From an uncultured Tolumonas sp. (GTDB taxonomy: Bacteria; Pseudomonadota; Gammaproteobacteria; Enterobacterales; Aeromonadaceae), in NCBI RefSeq assembly GCF_963676665.1, contig NZ_OY781381.1:236001-300000 (forward strand): DNA of 64,000 nt, given 5' to 3'. Both the position numbers and the translations under genes were made by a program. Position 1 is the stretch's first letter, and each line of letters begins with the position of its first letter. Below are positions 12,269 through 22,915 of this stretch, piece after piece. Below the pieces are notes generated by a model. The model was not told where the DNA came from. It saw nothing but the letters and a program-made list of their open reading frames with translations, and did no database searches.

Positions 12269-14983
12269 ATGACGAAATATGGCCTGCGCGCCCGCGTTCT
12301 CGCATTCACTATTATACCTACGCTGCTGATCGGTACGCTTTTAGCCGGTTATTTTATTTTTCACCGCCACCAGCAAATCGAAAAGTTCATGATCGAGCAA
12401 GGCACCAGCGTGATAGAACCGCTGGCGATAGCCAGTGAATATGGCCTGACCCGCTCCAGTCGTGAAGATCTGCGCCGTTTGATCAGCACCAGCCATCGTC
12501 GCAACTCGCCACTGATTAAATCCATCGCCATTTTTACCAAAGACAACAATCTGTTTGTCACCTCGAACTTTCACCGCGATTTTATGGAAATGCGCTTGCC
12601 GGATGGCAAGGCGATCCCTGAGCTGACCAGCGTGGAACATATGGATGATTATATCATTCTGCGCACGCCGATTTTGGCGGAAAACAGCTTGAGTGAAACG
12701 TCACTGCAATCAAGCAGTACGCCGGAGGTGATCGGTTATATGGCGTTGCAGCTCAATACCGACAGCTCGGTGATCGCACAATACCGCGATACCGCGACCG
12801 CGATCTTTATCGTATTGCTCGGCTTGGTCTTGAGCGTGATCTTTGGTTTGAATCTGGTGCATGTAGTGATTGAGCCGATCAACCGCATGGTGCGTGCGGT
12901 GTATCACATTCGGGAAGGCCGTCTCGATACACGTGTGCGCGGCAAGATGGATGGTGAACTTGATATGCTGAAAAATGGTATCAACGCAATGGCGAAAGCG
13001 ATCAGCGAATACCATAACGAGATGCAACAGAGTATTGATCAAGCCACCTCCGATCTGCGGGAAACGTTAGAGCAGATCGAGATCCAAAACGTGGAACTGG
13101 ATATGGCCAAGAAACGCGCCCAGGAAGCCGCGCGTATCAAATCAGAATTCTTGGCCAACATGTCGCATGAGTTACGCACACCACTCAATGGGGTTATTGG
13201 CTTTACTCGTCAGCTATTCAAAACCCAACTCAGCCTGCATCAGCGCGACTATTTAAGCACCATTGAGCATTCCGCTAAAAACCTGCTCAGTATTATCAAT
13301 GACATTCTCGACTTCTCGAAACTGGAAGCTGGTAAGCTGACGCTGGAAAATATTCCGTTCAACATTCGTGAGATGATCAACGACACAGTCACGCTGCTGG
13401 CGCCGTCGGCGCATGACAAGCAACTGGAGTTGTCACTGCTGGTCAGCCAACCGATCCCAGATCTGGTGGCGGGTGATCCGCTGCGTTTGCAGCAGATCGT
13501 CACTAACATCGTCGGTAATGCCATTAAATTTACCGAACAGGGTATGGTCAACATTCATATCAGCACCACCTTTGCCACCGATCAACAAACCGTGTTGTTG
13601 CGGATCCGCATTCGCGACACCGGCATCGGTATGAGTGGTGATCAGCTGATGCGCCTGTTCCAGCCATTCATTCAGGGAGATAACTCGATCTCCCGCCGTT
13701 ATGGTGGCACCGGCTTAGGGCTGGTGATCAGTCAAAAATTAATTGAACAGATGGACGGCACCATGCATGTGCATTCAGAGCCTAATCAGGGTTCGGAATT
13801 TACCATCAATATTCCGCTGGAGCTGGTGTCAGAAGAGGGCAATATCTCCAGCGAACAGCTGTTATTGGCCGGAAAAAATGTACTGCTGTGGGAAAACGAT
13901 CCGTGGAGCCGCGAGTCTTGCCTCAGTCTGCTCAATGAGTGGAACATGCAAACCGTATTGGCCAGCGACGAACAGCCGTTTGTCGGTGCTACTTTCTATG
14001 CCATGGTGGTTGGTTTTGCGCCGGATACGCCAACCGACAAAATTCAGCAAACCGTCGATCTCTGCCTGCAAAACTATCAATTAGATAAGTTAGTGGTGTT
14101 GCTCAATTCCAGCGACCCGACGCTGCATGAGCTGCTGATGCAAAACCACAAGGTTTACTCCATCAGTAAACCGGTGATCCACAACAAGTTACTGCAAGCG
14201 CTGTTGCAACCGCTGCCGCCAGCGCAAACGCTGACTCTGGCGAAGGAACAGCAAAAAGAAAAATTGCCGCTGCGTGTGCTCGCGGTCGATGACAATCCGG
14301 CAAACCTGAAACTGATTGTGGCGCTGCTGCATGACTTAGTGCAGGAAGTCTATTCCTGCCAAAATGGTCATCAGGCGGTGGCGCAGGCGGAGAAAACCCG
14401 CTTTGACCTGATTTTTATGGATGTGCAGATGCCGATCATGGACGGTATTCAGGCCTGCCGACTGATCCATCAGGATACCTGTAACCAACAAACCCCCATC
14501 ATCGCCGTCACGGCACATGCCTCGCCGGGCGAACGTGAACGGTTGATGGCCAATGGCATGGATGAATATCTGTCTAAGCCAATTGATGAAGTTCAGCTCA
14601 AGCGCCTGTTGCTGCAATTTAGCGACACCACAGCCGTGACTACCGCCACTTTTATTGACTGGCCGATGGCCTTGGAAAAAGTCAAAGGCAAAGACGCGCT
14701 GGCGAAAGAGATGCTGCAAATGCTGGTCGCCAGTTTTGACGAACTGATCTCGCTCATTGAACGCGCATTAGCTGGTCATGAATGTGCCGAGTTACTGGAT
14801 GCGATCCATAAGTTACGCGGTGGGGCGGCTTATTGTGGCGTGCCGCAGTTGCAAGCCAGTTGTGCAGAGTTGGAACAAGGATTACGTTCCGGTTTAACTT
14901 GTACGGCATTTGAACCGGAATTGCTGGAGTTGCTGGATATTATGAAAGCAGTTAAGCAGGAATCGGGGCAATGGCTATCGTAG
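12269..14983 (+). CDS. barA: Two-component hybrid sensor kinase BarA
   Basis: BarA is the tripartite sensor kinase that phosphorylates UvrY (GacA) and so switches on the Csr small RNAs. The order is: membrane helix about 12-32; periplasmic domain to about 173; second helix about 176-199; HAMP; histidine kinase with His300 (FLANMSHELRTPLNG); ATPase with N boxes and DTGIGMS; a degenerate receiver at about 535-645; a full receiver with phospho-acceptor Asp718 (FMDVQMP); and an Hpt domain with His847 (DAIHKLRG). All phosphorelay residues are present in the 904 residues. uvrY is not in the window. It is divergent from rlmD, the conserved arrangement. Confidence 0.95.
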   Translation: MTKYGLRARVLAFTIIPTLLIGTLLAGYFIFHRHQQIEKFMIEQGTSVIEPLAIASEYGLTRSSREDLRRLISTSHRRNSPLIKSIAIFTKDNNLFVTSNFHRDFMEMRLPDGKAIPELTSVEHMDDYIILRTPILAENSLSETSLQSSSTPEVIGYMALQLNTDSSVIAQYRDTATAIFIVLLGLVLSVIFGLNLVHVVIEPINRMVRAVYHIREGRLDTRVRGKMDGELDMLKNGINAMAKAISEYHNEMQQSIDQATSDLRETLEQIEIQNVELDMAKKRAQEAARIKSEFLANMSHELRTPLNGVIGFTRQLFKTQLSLHQRDYLSTIEHSAKNLLSIINDILDFSKLEAGKLTLENIPFNIREMINDTVTLLAPSAHDKQLELSLLVSQPIPDLVAGDPLRLQQIVTNIVGNAIKFTEQGMVNIHISTTFATDQQTVLLRIRIRDTGIGMSGDQLMRLFQPFIQGDNSISRRYGGTGLGLVISQKLIEQMDGTMHVHSEPNQGSEFTINIPLELVSEEGNISSEQLLLAGKNVLLWENDPWSRESCLSLLNEWNMQTVLASDEQPFVGATFYAMVVGFAPDTPTDKIQQTVDLCLQNYQLDKLVVLLNSSDPTLHELLMQNHKVYSISKPVIHNKLLQALLQPLPPAQTLTLAKEQQKEKLPLRVLAVDDNPANLKLIVALLHDLVQEVYSCQNGHQAVAQAEKTRFDLIFMDVQMPIMDGIQACRLIHQDTCNQQTPIIAVTAHASPGERERLMANGMDEYLSKPIDEVQLKRLLLQFSDTTAVTTATFIDWPMALEKVKGKDALAKEMLQMLVASFDELISLIERALAGHECAELLDAIHKLRGGAAYCGVPQLQASCAELEQGLRSGLTCTAFEPELLELLDIMKAVKQESGQWLS

Positions 14984-14993
14984 ATGGGGTAGC

Positions 14994-15021
14994 ACAGGCA
15001 GGTTAGATAACCTGCCTGTTT
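14994..15021. terminator. Bidirectional terminator between barA and the acyltransferase gene
   Basis: ACAGGCAGGTT and AACCTGCCTGT form an 11-bp perfect stem with a four-base loop, 10 bases after the barA stop and just beyond the stop of the convergent gene at 15032. T-runs are short (TTTA on the plus side), so strength is uncertain. Confidence 0.65.
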
Positions 15022-15031
15022 ACATTTTGGC

Positions 15032-16150
15032 TCAGCCGCGCTGGTTTTCGACCGGTTTGGCATACATTGCTTTCGCAATCTCACGCCATTTCGGATCCAT
15101 CGCCGCCATGCGCTGTTCAAACTGTGTCCGCTGTTCTGGCGTTACATCGGAAGCATCAACACCTGCAGCCAGCAGATTAGAAGCAAACAAGCGATATTGC
15201 GCATGAATCGCCTGGTCAATCACGGCCGCTAACTCTTCCGGTGTGGAAAAGCCGTCAGTCAATGGTTGACCTACATTCACATGCACACGGCCTTTATAAC
15301 CGATAATGCCCGCCACGATACTTTCGATGTCTTCAAACTCGCTCTTCTGATAAGAGCCGTTGGTTGACGTCTCATACAGTTCACGCGCTTTGGCTTCATC
15401 GCCCGGATCGTACTCGTAAGAGATCGCTACCGGTACGATGTTCAGCTGTTGCATGTATTCCACAAAACCCAGCTTTTTCTGCTTACCGGCCATATGGAAC
15501 ATTTTCAGGATCGCCGGATCAGTGCAATCATCACCGTCTTTTGCGCGACCTTCTTTCTGGGCGATCCAAATGTTGTGACCTTCCTGCAGCGAATCTGCAA
15601 TATAAGAGGAAAGTTCACTAAAGGTTTTCGCCATCTCACGCGGGCCTTTCGCGGAACGTTTCACGATGAAACTTTTGTTCAGACGCATCAATTCCGTTGC
15701 GCAGGGTTTGCGTAACAAGTTATCGCCAATCGCAATACGCGCTGTATCCAGACCGCACTGATACAGACCCCAATTCACGAAAGCCGGGTCCATCGCGATA
15801 TCACGGTGGTTAGAGATAAACAGATATCCCTTATCAGACTGCAGATTTTCCAAACCCGAATACGTCACCGCATCCGTGGTCTTAGCAATCATCTGCTCCA
15901 TAAAATGGGCAACTTGTTGCTGTACGTCATCGACCGTGCGGACATTTTTTACCCGGTTACGTAATGCACGACGAACCAATGGTTTCAGCAGCCAACTAAA
16001 ATAATTGACTGCTTTTGGAAAACGAAAACGCAATACAGCGCTGATCAGCTCTTCATCACTGATCAGACGCTCAATAGCAGCCGGAACTTCATTATCATTG
16101 TAAGGGCGGATCTCTTTATAACGATCCTGTTCATCAAGCGATGTTGTCAT
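15032..16150 (-). CDS. PlsC-superfamily glycerol acyltransferase
   Basis: The protein has the acyltransferase core of the 1-acylglycerol-3-phosphate acyltransferase superfamily, which transfers fatty acyl chains during phospholipid synthesis. Visible blocks are YLFISNHRDIAMDPAFVNW (catalytic His and Asp region), FIVKRSAKGPREMAKTF, and IWIAQKEGRAKDGDD. The His-Asp spacing is five residues (HRDIAMD) rather than the classical four. At 372 residues it is longer than PlsC, with about 80 extra N-terminal residues and a C-terminal helix. No membrane helix is obvious. It is convergent with barA. The substrate is not evident, and cellular lysophospholipid is only an inference. Confidence 0.82.
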   Translation of the reverse strand: MTTSLDEQDRYKEIRPYNDNEVPAAIERLISDEELISAVLRFRFPKAVNYFSWLLKPLVRRALRNRVKNVRTVDDVQQQVAHFMEQMIAKTTDAVTYSGLENLQSDKGYLFISNHRDIAMDPAFVNWGLYQCGLDTARIAIGDNLLRKPCATELMRLNKSFIVKRSAKGPREMAKTFSELSSYIADSLQEGHNIWIAQKEGRAKDGDDCTDPAILKMFHMAGKQKKLGFVEYMQQLNIVPVAISYEYDPGDEAKARELYETSTNGSYQKSEFEDIESIVAGIIGYKGRVHVNVGQPLTDGFSTPEELAAVIDQAIHAQYRLFASNLLAAGVDASDVTPEQRTQFEQRMAAMDPKWREIAKAMYAKPVENQRG

Positions 16151-16244
16151 GCCAATTTCTTTCTACACTGCGACTAAAAACGGCGCAATTCTACACGGAT
16201 TTGGCATAAACACTATTCATTGACGGGAAATAACCCCAGTAGTT

Positions 16245-16937
16245 TTACGCCAATGCCCATTCAGCGGCGTAACTGGCATGCAAGGTTGTCGTATCAAATA
16301 CCGGCACTGCCGCATCAGTTTGATCAACCAGCATGGCAATTTCCGTACAACCAAAAATGATGCCTTCCGCACCTTGCTGGACTAATGCCGCCATAATTTC
16401 GCGGTATTGTGCCCGTGATGTCGCTTTTTCTTCACCGACACATAACTCATTAAAAATGACGTTATGCACCAACTGACGAGCTGCCGCATCTGGCGTTATA
16501 ACCTCAAGCCCATAATGCTCACGCAAATGCGACACATAAAAACTGTCTTCCATAGTAAAACGGGTGCCCAATAAGCCGACTTTCCGCAAACCCGCCTGGC
16601 GAATAACCTGCGCCGTCGCATCGGCAATGTGCAAAATCGGGATCTGCAGATGCGGTTGCATATCCGGCACCAGCTTGTGCATGGTGTTGGTACAGATCAC
16701 GATGGATTCGGCACCCGCTTGTTGCAAACGCAGTGCGGCATCAGCCATCACTTCACCAGCTTCCAGCCAACGATCTTGTCGCTGTAAACTGGCGATGGCT
16801 TCAAAATCCATATTCCACAGGATCAACTTAGCTGAATGTAAACCACCTAATTTTTGGCTGACTATTTCATTAATCAGCCGATAATACGGCACGGTAGATT
16901 GCCAGCTCATACCACCGATCAAACCAATCGTTTTCAT
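16245..16937 (-). CDS. Aspartate/glutamate racemase family protein
   Basis: This is a cofactor-independent amino-acid racemase fold, similar to YgeA and aspartate racemases. The N-terminus is MKTIGLIGGMSWQSTVPYY. The two catalytic cysteines are in ESIVICTNTMHK and GIIFGCTEIAML, one in each half, as expected for the two-base mechanism. The ATG at 16937 follows a GGAAGG-type ribosome site and gives 230 residues. An upstream in-frame start at 16961 is less likely. The next gene upstream is a LysE exporter 40 bp away on the same strand, which hints at amino-acid handling as a shared theme. The amino acid used cannot be read from sequence. Confidence 0.88.
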   Translation of the reverse strand: MKTIGLIGGMSWQSTVPYYRLINEIVSQKLGGLHSAKLILWNMDFEAIASLQRQDRWLEAGEVMADAALRLQQAGAESIVICTNTMHKLVPDMQPHLQIPILHIADATAQVIRQAGLRKVGLLGTRFTMEDSFYVSHLREHYGLEVITPDAAARQLVHNVIFNELCVGEEKATSRAQYREIMAALVQQGAEGIIFGCTEIAMLVDQTDAAVPVFDTTTLHASYAAEWALA

Positions 16938-16977
16938 TGTCTTTCCTTCCTCATTATTCAAAAGAATTCAAAAATAA

Positions 16978-17589
16978 TTATTCAAACCAAATCAAGACCA
17001 CACACGCCGCGGTCAGCGACCCCATGACGCGATTCCAATATTGCCAAGCGCGTGGCGTGGTTAACCATTGACCCACCTTGACGCCAAACAGCGCCCACAT
17101 TGAGCTGGTTTTAAGACACACCAGAAAAAACACCACCAGCACCCAAATCACCGACGACCAATAGTGCTCGCCCAATAAGGTAAAGCTACCAATCGCAGAC
17201 AGGCTCATCAGCCAGGCTTTCGGGTTCATAAACTGAAACAGCACCGCTTGATGAAAACGCCACGGTTTCACCGCTTGCCCTTTAGGCTTGGCATTCAAAT
17301 CAGGCGTGCCAGCTGTGGTGATAAGCCAAGCTAAATAGAGCAAATAACCCGAACCACCGATCTTTAAGATCCATTGCAAAACCGGCCATTGCTGAAAGAG
17401 AGCTCCGACGCCAAGCGCCATCATCATCAGCATGCAAATCAAACCACCGCTGATACCAACGATATGCTGGATTGAGCGCCAGAAACCAAATCGGGCACCG
17501 GAGCTGGTCAGCATGATGTTGTTTGGTCCCGGCGTGACACAGGTGATCCAGGCAAAAGCAATCAGCGACAATAACAAACCTTGTTCCAT
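16978..17589 (-). CDS. LysE/RhtB family amino-acid exporter
   Basis: A 203-residue inner-membrane protein with about six hydrophobic segments and the family signature FAWITCVTPGPNNIMLTSSG near the N-terminus (the TPGPNN motif). Members export amino acids such as lysine, threonine or homoserine lactone-type compounds. An AAGGAG site precedes the ATG. It is transcribed away from a MocR-type regulator at 17715, and a 20-bp palindrome lies between the two starts, suggesting the regulator controls it. Substrate unknown. Confidence 0.9.
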   Translation of the reverse strand: MEQGLLLSLIAFAWITCVTPGPNNIMLTSSGARFGFWRSIQHIVGISGGLICMLMMMALGVGALFQQWPVLQWILKIGGSGYLLYLAWLITTAGTPDLNAKPKGQAVKPWRFHQAVLFQFMNPKAWLMSLSAIGSFTLLGEHYWSSVIWVLVVFFLVCLKTSSMWALFGVKVGQWLTTPRAWQYWNRVMGSLTAACVVLIWFE

Positions 17590-17607
17590 ATGTTTGCTCC
17601 TTAGAAT

Positions 17608-17627
17608 TAATTGTATCGATACAATTA
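17608..17627. promoter_or_regulatory. 20-bp perfect palindrome, candidate operator for the MocR-type regulator
   Basis: TAATTGTATCGATACAATTA is perfectly self-complementary. It lies 19 bp upstream of the exporter start and 88 bp upstream of the regulator start, in their shared divergent promoter region. Position and symmetry fit a dimeric GntR-type regulator site that could control both genes. This is inference from location, as no binding data are available here. Confidence 0.6.
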
Positions 17628-17714
17628 GTGAAAATTACCGATTTTTGGCTACATCAATCGTGTAATTCACGTTATATTGAAGCCATTCAACGGATCAACA
17701 GGTTTATTGTCACC

Positions 17715-19100
17715 ATGACAATCTGGACACCCCAACTTTCCGGACAAGGTCCGGTCTATCGTCAGCTGGCGCAAGCCATCGGTCAGGCGGTGGAACAAGG
17801 TGAATTACAAGCAGGGCAACGCCTGCCAACGCATCGCGCTTTGGCCGATAAGTTAGGTGTTACCGTTGGCACTATTACGCGGGCTTATGCGGAAGCAGAG
17901 CATCAGGGCTGGCTGACCGCTCGCGTGGGTGCGGGTACCTATGTACGTGAGGAAGCGCTGGAACCCGCCGTCAGTTGGCACATTCGCCAGCCTGATCCAT
18001 CGCGGATCGAGCTCTGGCAAAACCTGCCGATCCTGCAAGATCGCGAACCGGCATTTCGCAATGCCATAGAACAACTCTTAGCAACCCCTGAGCGGGTTAA
18101 TGCTTTGATGGAATACAGTTCAGTGAATGGCGAATTACCACAGCGGGAAATTGTTTGTGCCTGGCTGAACAAATATGGTTTTACCGCCACACTCGATCGG
18201 CTATTTTTCAGCTTTGGTTCGCAAAATGGCCTGCTGCTTAGCTTAATGGCATGTGGTGCAGTAGGTGAAACCGTGTTGTGTGAAGGGTTAACCTACCCGG
18301 GCCTCAGCACCTTATGTCATCCATTGCGCATTCAGCTCAAAGGGTTGGCGATGGACGAGGAAGGCATTCTGCCGCAAGCATTGGAAAAAGCCTGTCAGAG
18401 TGGCGGCTATCGCACGCTCTATCTCAATCCGACCATTCATAACCCGACCACCAGCATCATGTCACTGGCACGGCGGCAAGAAATTCTGGCCTTATGTGAA
18501 CGCTATCAGCTGATCATTATTGAAGATGACGTGCATGGCACCTTACCCGAAGTGCGGCCACCCGCGCTGGTTGAATTGTCGCCGGAGCGCGTGATCCACT
18601 TGGGCAGTTTTGCCAAAAACACCAGTGCTGGTTTGCGGATCGGTTATATGATTGTGCCATCGCATCTGCACTCGGCGATGTCGATTGCGGTCAGAGGTTG
18701 CTGCTGGATGATCACGCCACTGATGATTGAGCTCACCTGCCAGTGGTTACAATCCGGGCAAGCCGATCAGATGTTGCTCAATCAGCGTAAAGTGCTACGG
18801 CAACGCGGCGAGTTATTACGCCACCATTTGGGTGCACATCAGGTGCAATATCAGGAGGGCGGCATGCACGCCTGGTTGCCATTACCCGCACACTGGCGCA
18901 GCCCGGCATTCGTGCAAAGTGCCGATCATTTGGGTATTGGTGTCGCCGGTGCTGAACTGTTTACCGCCGGGCACTTCCCTTCCCCACAAGCAGTACGGCT
19001 GTCGATCAGTCATCCGGGCGACAATATTTCACTGGATAAAGCACTGGGGATCTTGCGACAATTACTCGATAGCGAACCCACTCCACAATGGGTGATATGA
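17715..19100 (+). CDS. MocR/PdxR-like transcriptional regulator (GntR HTH fused to aminotransferase fold)
   Basis: From ATG at 17715 the 461-residue product has an N-terminal GntR winged helix (about 10-80: GQRLPTHRALADKLGVTVGT) joined to a class I aminotransferase-like domain (about 105-455). The PLP-binding lysine is conserved as Lys301 in GSFAKNTSAGLRIGY, and the motif YLNPTIHNPTT is also typical. MocR regulators bind PLP and an amine or amino acid to control nearby transport or metabolic genes. Divergent placement next to a LysE exporter supports that role. The frame is open 29 codons further upstream, but that part lies across the promoter and palindrome. Confidence 0.9.
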   Translation: MTIWTPQLSGQGPVYRQLAQAIGQAVEQGELQAGQRLPTHRALADKLGVTVGTITRAYAEAEHQGWLTARVGAGTYVREEALEPAVSWHIRQPDPSRIELWQNLPILQDREPAFRNAIEQLLATPERVNALMEYSSVNGELPQREIVCAWLNKYGFTATLDRLFFSFGSQNGLLLSLMACGAVGETVLCEGLTYPGLSTLCHPLRIQLKGLAMDEEGILPQALEKACQSGGYRTLYLNPTIHNPTTSIMSLARRQEILALCERYQLIIIEDDVHGTLPEVRPPALVELSPERVIHLGSFAKNTSAGLRIGYMIVPSHLHSAMSIAVRGCCWMITPLMIELTCQWLQSGQADQMLLNQRKVLRQRGELLRHHLGAHQVQYQEGGMHAWLPLPAHWRSPAFVQSADHLGIGVAGAELFTAGHFPSPQAVRLSISHPGDNISLDKALGILRQLLDSEPTPQWVI

Positions 19101-19112
19101 GGTTTACGTAAC

Positions 19113-19352
19113 ATGATCATTCCTTGGCAAGATCTACCGGCTGCCACGCTAGATAACCTGATTGAGTCTTTCGTATTACGCGAAGGTACCGATTATGGTG
19201 AAGAAAGCTTCTCATTGGCAGAAAAAGTCGCACAAGTCCGTCAACAGCTGGAACGGGGTGATGTGGTAATTTTATACAGCGAATTGCATGAATCGGTCAC
19301 TATTGCACCTAAACAGACCATTTCGGCAACCAAGGATGCAACAGAATTTTAA
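19113..19352 (+). CDS. yheU: YheU family protein (UPF0270)
   Basis: A 79-residue protein matching the small UPF0270 family: [27 protein letters not shown] and [15 protein letters not shown]. Function is not established. It starts 12 bp after the regulator gene on the same strand, with GAGG upstream, so it may be read from the same message. In E. coli the family member also lies a few genes from crp. No signal peptide or membrane segment is visible. Confidence 0.9.
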   Translation: MIIPWQDLPAATLDNLIESFVLREGTDYGEESFSLAEKVAQVRQQLERGDVVILYSELHESVTIAPKQTISATKDATEF

Positions 19353-19616
19353 ATTTTTTTAATCCTGTTGTAACAAGCGGCTTATTTCCATAAGCATCTC
19401 TTGTCATTAGTTTTTCCGCACCTTATGCTAAGTCGTTATTGCGAGCTTACGTTTGTGTTTCGGCTGTTACCAGCTAGATCCGTAACTCGTTACTGAATTT
19501 GTGTCATTTCCGCCACAGATCCTGTTGTGAAGTTTCGATTGACTCAAAAATAGCAAGAATAGAAGAGCATGCTTCGCACTCCGGTTGCAAAGCTATGACG
19601 ATCAAGAGGACAAATA

Positions 19617-20255
19617 ATGGTAATCGGCAAACCGCAAAGCGATCCAACACAGGAATGGTTTTTATCTCACTGCCATATTCATAAATATCCGGCAAAGAGC
19701 ACTTTGATCCACGCGGGTGAGAAAGCAGAGACTTTGTATTACATCATCAAAGGTTCTGTTGCTGTGCTGATCAAAGATGAAGAAGGCAAAGAGATGATTT
19801 TGTCTTACCTGAATCAGGGCGATTTTATCGGCGAACTGGGTCTGTTCGACGATAGCGAAAATCCAACCCGTTCAGCGTGGATCCGAGCTAAAAGTTCCTG
19901 TGAAGTCGCAGAAATTTCTTATAAGAAATTCCGTCAGTTGATCCAGGTTAACCCTGAGATCCTGATGCGTTTGTCTTCTCAGATGGCTCGTCGTCTGCAG
20001 AGCACCAGCCAGAAAGTCGGCAATCTGGCCTTCCTGGATGTAACTGGTCGTATCGCTCAGACTTTGCTGAATCTGGCAAAACAACCTGATGCAATGACAC
20101 ATCCGGATGGCATGCAGATCAAGATCACCCGTCAGGAAATCGGTCAGATCGTGGGTTGTTCCCGTGAAACTGTCGGCCGTATTCTGAAAATGCTGGAAGA
20201 TCAGGAACTGATCACTGCACACGGTAAAACTATCGTAGTATTCGGTACTCGCTAA
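19617..20255 (+). CDS. crp: cAMP receptor protein (catabolite regulator)
   Basis: CRP is the global cAMP-dependent activator. Sequence is nearly that of E. coli: start [19 protein letters not shown], the cAMP pocket [10 protein letters not shown] and RSAW, and the DNA-recognition helix [17 protein letters not shown]. It has 212 residues instead of 210 because of two extra residues in the loop between GLF and RSA (DDSENPT here, EEGQE in E. coli), next to the cAMP site. The 264 bp upstream hold no gene and would contain its promoter. I saw only CRP half-sites (TGTGA) there, no good full operator. A strong terminator follows. Confidence 0.98.
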   Translation: MVIGKPQSDPTQEWFLSHCHIHKYPAKSTLIHAGEKAETLYYIIKGSVAVLIKDEEGKEMILSYLNQGDFIGELGLFDDSENPTRSAWIRAKSSCEVAEISYKKFRQLIQVNPEILMRLSSQMARRLQSTSQKVGNLAFLDVTGRIAQTLLNLAKQPDAMTHPDGMQIKITRQEIGQIVGCSRETVGRILKMLEDQELITAHGKTIVVFGTR

Positions 20256-20272
20256 GTTTTTCTGCTTCCAAT

Positions 20273-20303
20273 AAAAAAGGCTGCTCATGCAGCCTTTTTT
20301 GTT
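20273..20303. terminator. Bidirectional Rho-independent terminator between crp and argD
   Basis: AAAAAAGGCTGC, a TCAT loop and GCAGCCTTTTTT form a 12-bp perfect stem whose A and T ends give six T in both directions. It serves crp on the plus strand and argD on the minus strand. Confidence 0.92.
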
Positions 20304-20320
20304 TTCTCATCTTCCGACAA

Positions 20321-21547
<1,227 letters not shown>

Positions 21548-21633
21548 TTAGTACTGCACAACGAAAAATGAAAATTTAATCAATTAGAATGCATAATATA
21601 TCACCTCAATAGGTGACACCCAATAGCGAAACT

Positions 21634-22212
21634 TTATTGCCGTAAGAAATTAGCTAATAATTCAAGCCCCTGCTCGCTGAGAATACTTTCCGGGTGAAAC
21701 TGCACCCCTTCCAGTGGCAGCGAGCGATGACGAAGCCCCATGATCTCTCTGGCTGAACCATCCGTCGGCAACGTCCAGGCCGAGATCTCAAATTCAGCCG
21801 GTAAGGTGGCTTCTTCCACCAGCAAAGAATGGTAACGGGTGACAGTCAGTGGATTATTCAATGCATGAAAAACACCGCGCCCATCATGCCCAATCACACT
21901 GGTTTTACCATGCATCACTTGCCGCGCGCGGATCACTTTGCTGCCAAAAGCCTGTGCAATCGCCTGATGCCCCAAACACACCCCAAGGATCGGCACTCTG
22001 CCAGCAAAGGTACGAATGGCATCTAATGAAATTCCCGCTTCATTGGGTGTACATGGTCCCGGAGAAATCACTAGATGTGACGGTGATAATGCGGCGATAT
22101 CTGCCAGCGAAATCGTATCATTACGCCGCACTTCAACTTGTGCGCCCAGTTGCCCAAAATATTGCACCAGATTGTAGGTAAAAGAGTCATAGTTATCGAT
22201 CAGAAGCAACAT
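21634..22212 (-). CDS. pabA: Aminodeoxychorismate synthase, glutamine amidotransferase component
   Basis: PabA supplies ammonia to PabB for p-aminobenzoate (folate) synthesis. It is a class I amidotransferase: [19 protein letters not shown], oxyanion region [11 protein letters not shown], the nucleophile Cys in [17 protein letters not shown], and the His/Glu pair in [13 protein letters not shown]. The ATG at 22212 gives 192 residues. A TTG 15 bases upstream is in frame but less likely. TrpG is nearly identical in sequence, so the call rests partly on the pabA-argD-crp neighbourhood and the absence of trp genes. Confidence 0.88.
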   Translation of the reverse strand: MLLLIDNYDSFTYNLVQYFGQLGAQVEVRRNDTISLADIAALSPSHLVISPGPCTPNEAGISLDAIRTFAGRVPILGVCLGHQAIAQAFGSKVIRARQVMHGKTSVIGHDGRGVFHALNNPLTVTRYHSLLVEEATLPAEFEISAWTLPTDGSAREIMGLRHRSLPLEGVQFHPESILSEQGLELLANFLRQ

Positions 22213-22873
22213 TGCATAGTTAACCAATTGATTTTATTGATATAAAGAACATAAACAGCCTATAAATACCCGCAATGATACCCTCATTTTTATTTAATAG
22301 TTTACTTTATAGATTTAGTATTAGGCTATTTATGCCTATTTACTTGATTAAGACATGGCATTCGACACTGCCTGCTTAGAATAGTTTGATTGCGGAACAC
22401 AGAAACTTTATCGATGATGATTGAGTTTATTATTACGACATGAGCTAATAGCCATTCTTTAATTATTTGAATTAAAAGGAATTATCCTTCATTTGTTAAT
22501 ACCTTTTTTCTTTTTGAACCCACACGTATCAAACCGTATCAGCGATCAAGTCAGGCAATAGCACTACAAATACTTTAGGTACATAAAGAACATTGCAAAT
22601 AATTCTTATTTGTATTTTTGGCAAGTGTAGGGGGATAAATAGTAGAACGCTCCCTATGTTATCCTTTTGCCCGATAACCAAACAGATAGCATCTACAAAT
22701 AGTAATACGGCTATAGGCTCTGAAAGTGATAATCCTTTAACTATGGAGCTTTCAATATAACCCATGCCATAACCATCATAAGCCCACTAATCACTATTGT
22801 TCATTTTGTGTAGCTTTTTGGCTACACCTGCATCTATTTCATTTATGCAAAAATTATTTAGGGCAAACAGACA
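22213..22873. other. AT-rich gap of about 660 bp at the core/accessory junction
   Basis: No gene is convincing here. It is clearly richer in A and T than the pabA side and probably marks the left boundary of acquired DNA. A minus-strand open frame at 22529-22765 would encode a hydrophobic 78-residue peptide (MGYIESSIVKGLSLSEP...) without a recognisable family or a strong ribosome site. A short hairpin (GTGTAGC / GCTACAC, 22809-22828) has a T-rich loop. No tRNA, integrase or insertion sequence is visible. Confidence 0.5.
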
Positions 22874-22905
22874 AAAAGAGCCAGCACGTAAGTGCTGGCT
22901 CTTTT
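22874..22905 (-). terminator. Rho-independent terminator after the HTH gene
   Basis: AAGAGCCAGCAC, GTAA and GTGCTGGCTCTT form a 12-bp perfect stem. The minus-strand side continues TTTTTG, 10 bases after the stop of the HTH gene, so it ends that two-gene unit. Confidence 0.88.
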
Positions 22906-22915
22906 GTACCCACAA

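Noticed and set aside
19353..19616. CRP autoregulatory site upstream of crp
   Set aside because: Only single TGTGA half-sites are visible, with no good symmetric partner at the right spacing.
22529..22765. A hydrophobic 78-residue open frame in the AT-rich gap
   Set aside because: No ribosome site, no family resemblance, and AT-rich DNA readily gives hydrophobic frames. It is noted in the gap entry but not called as a gene.
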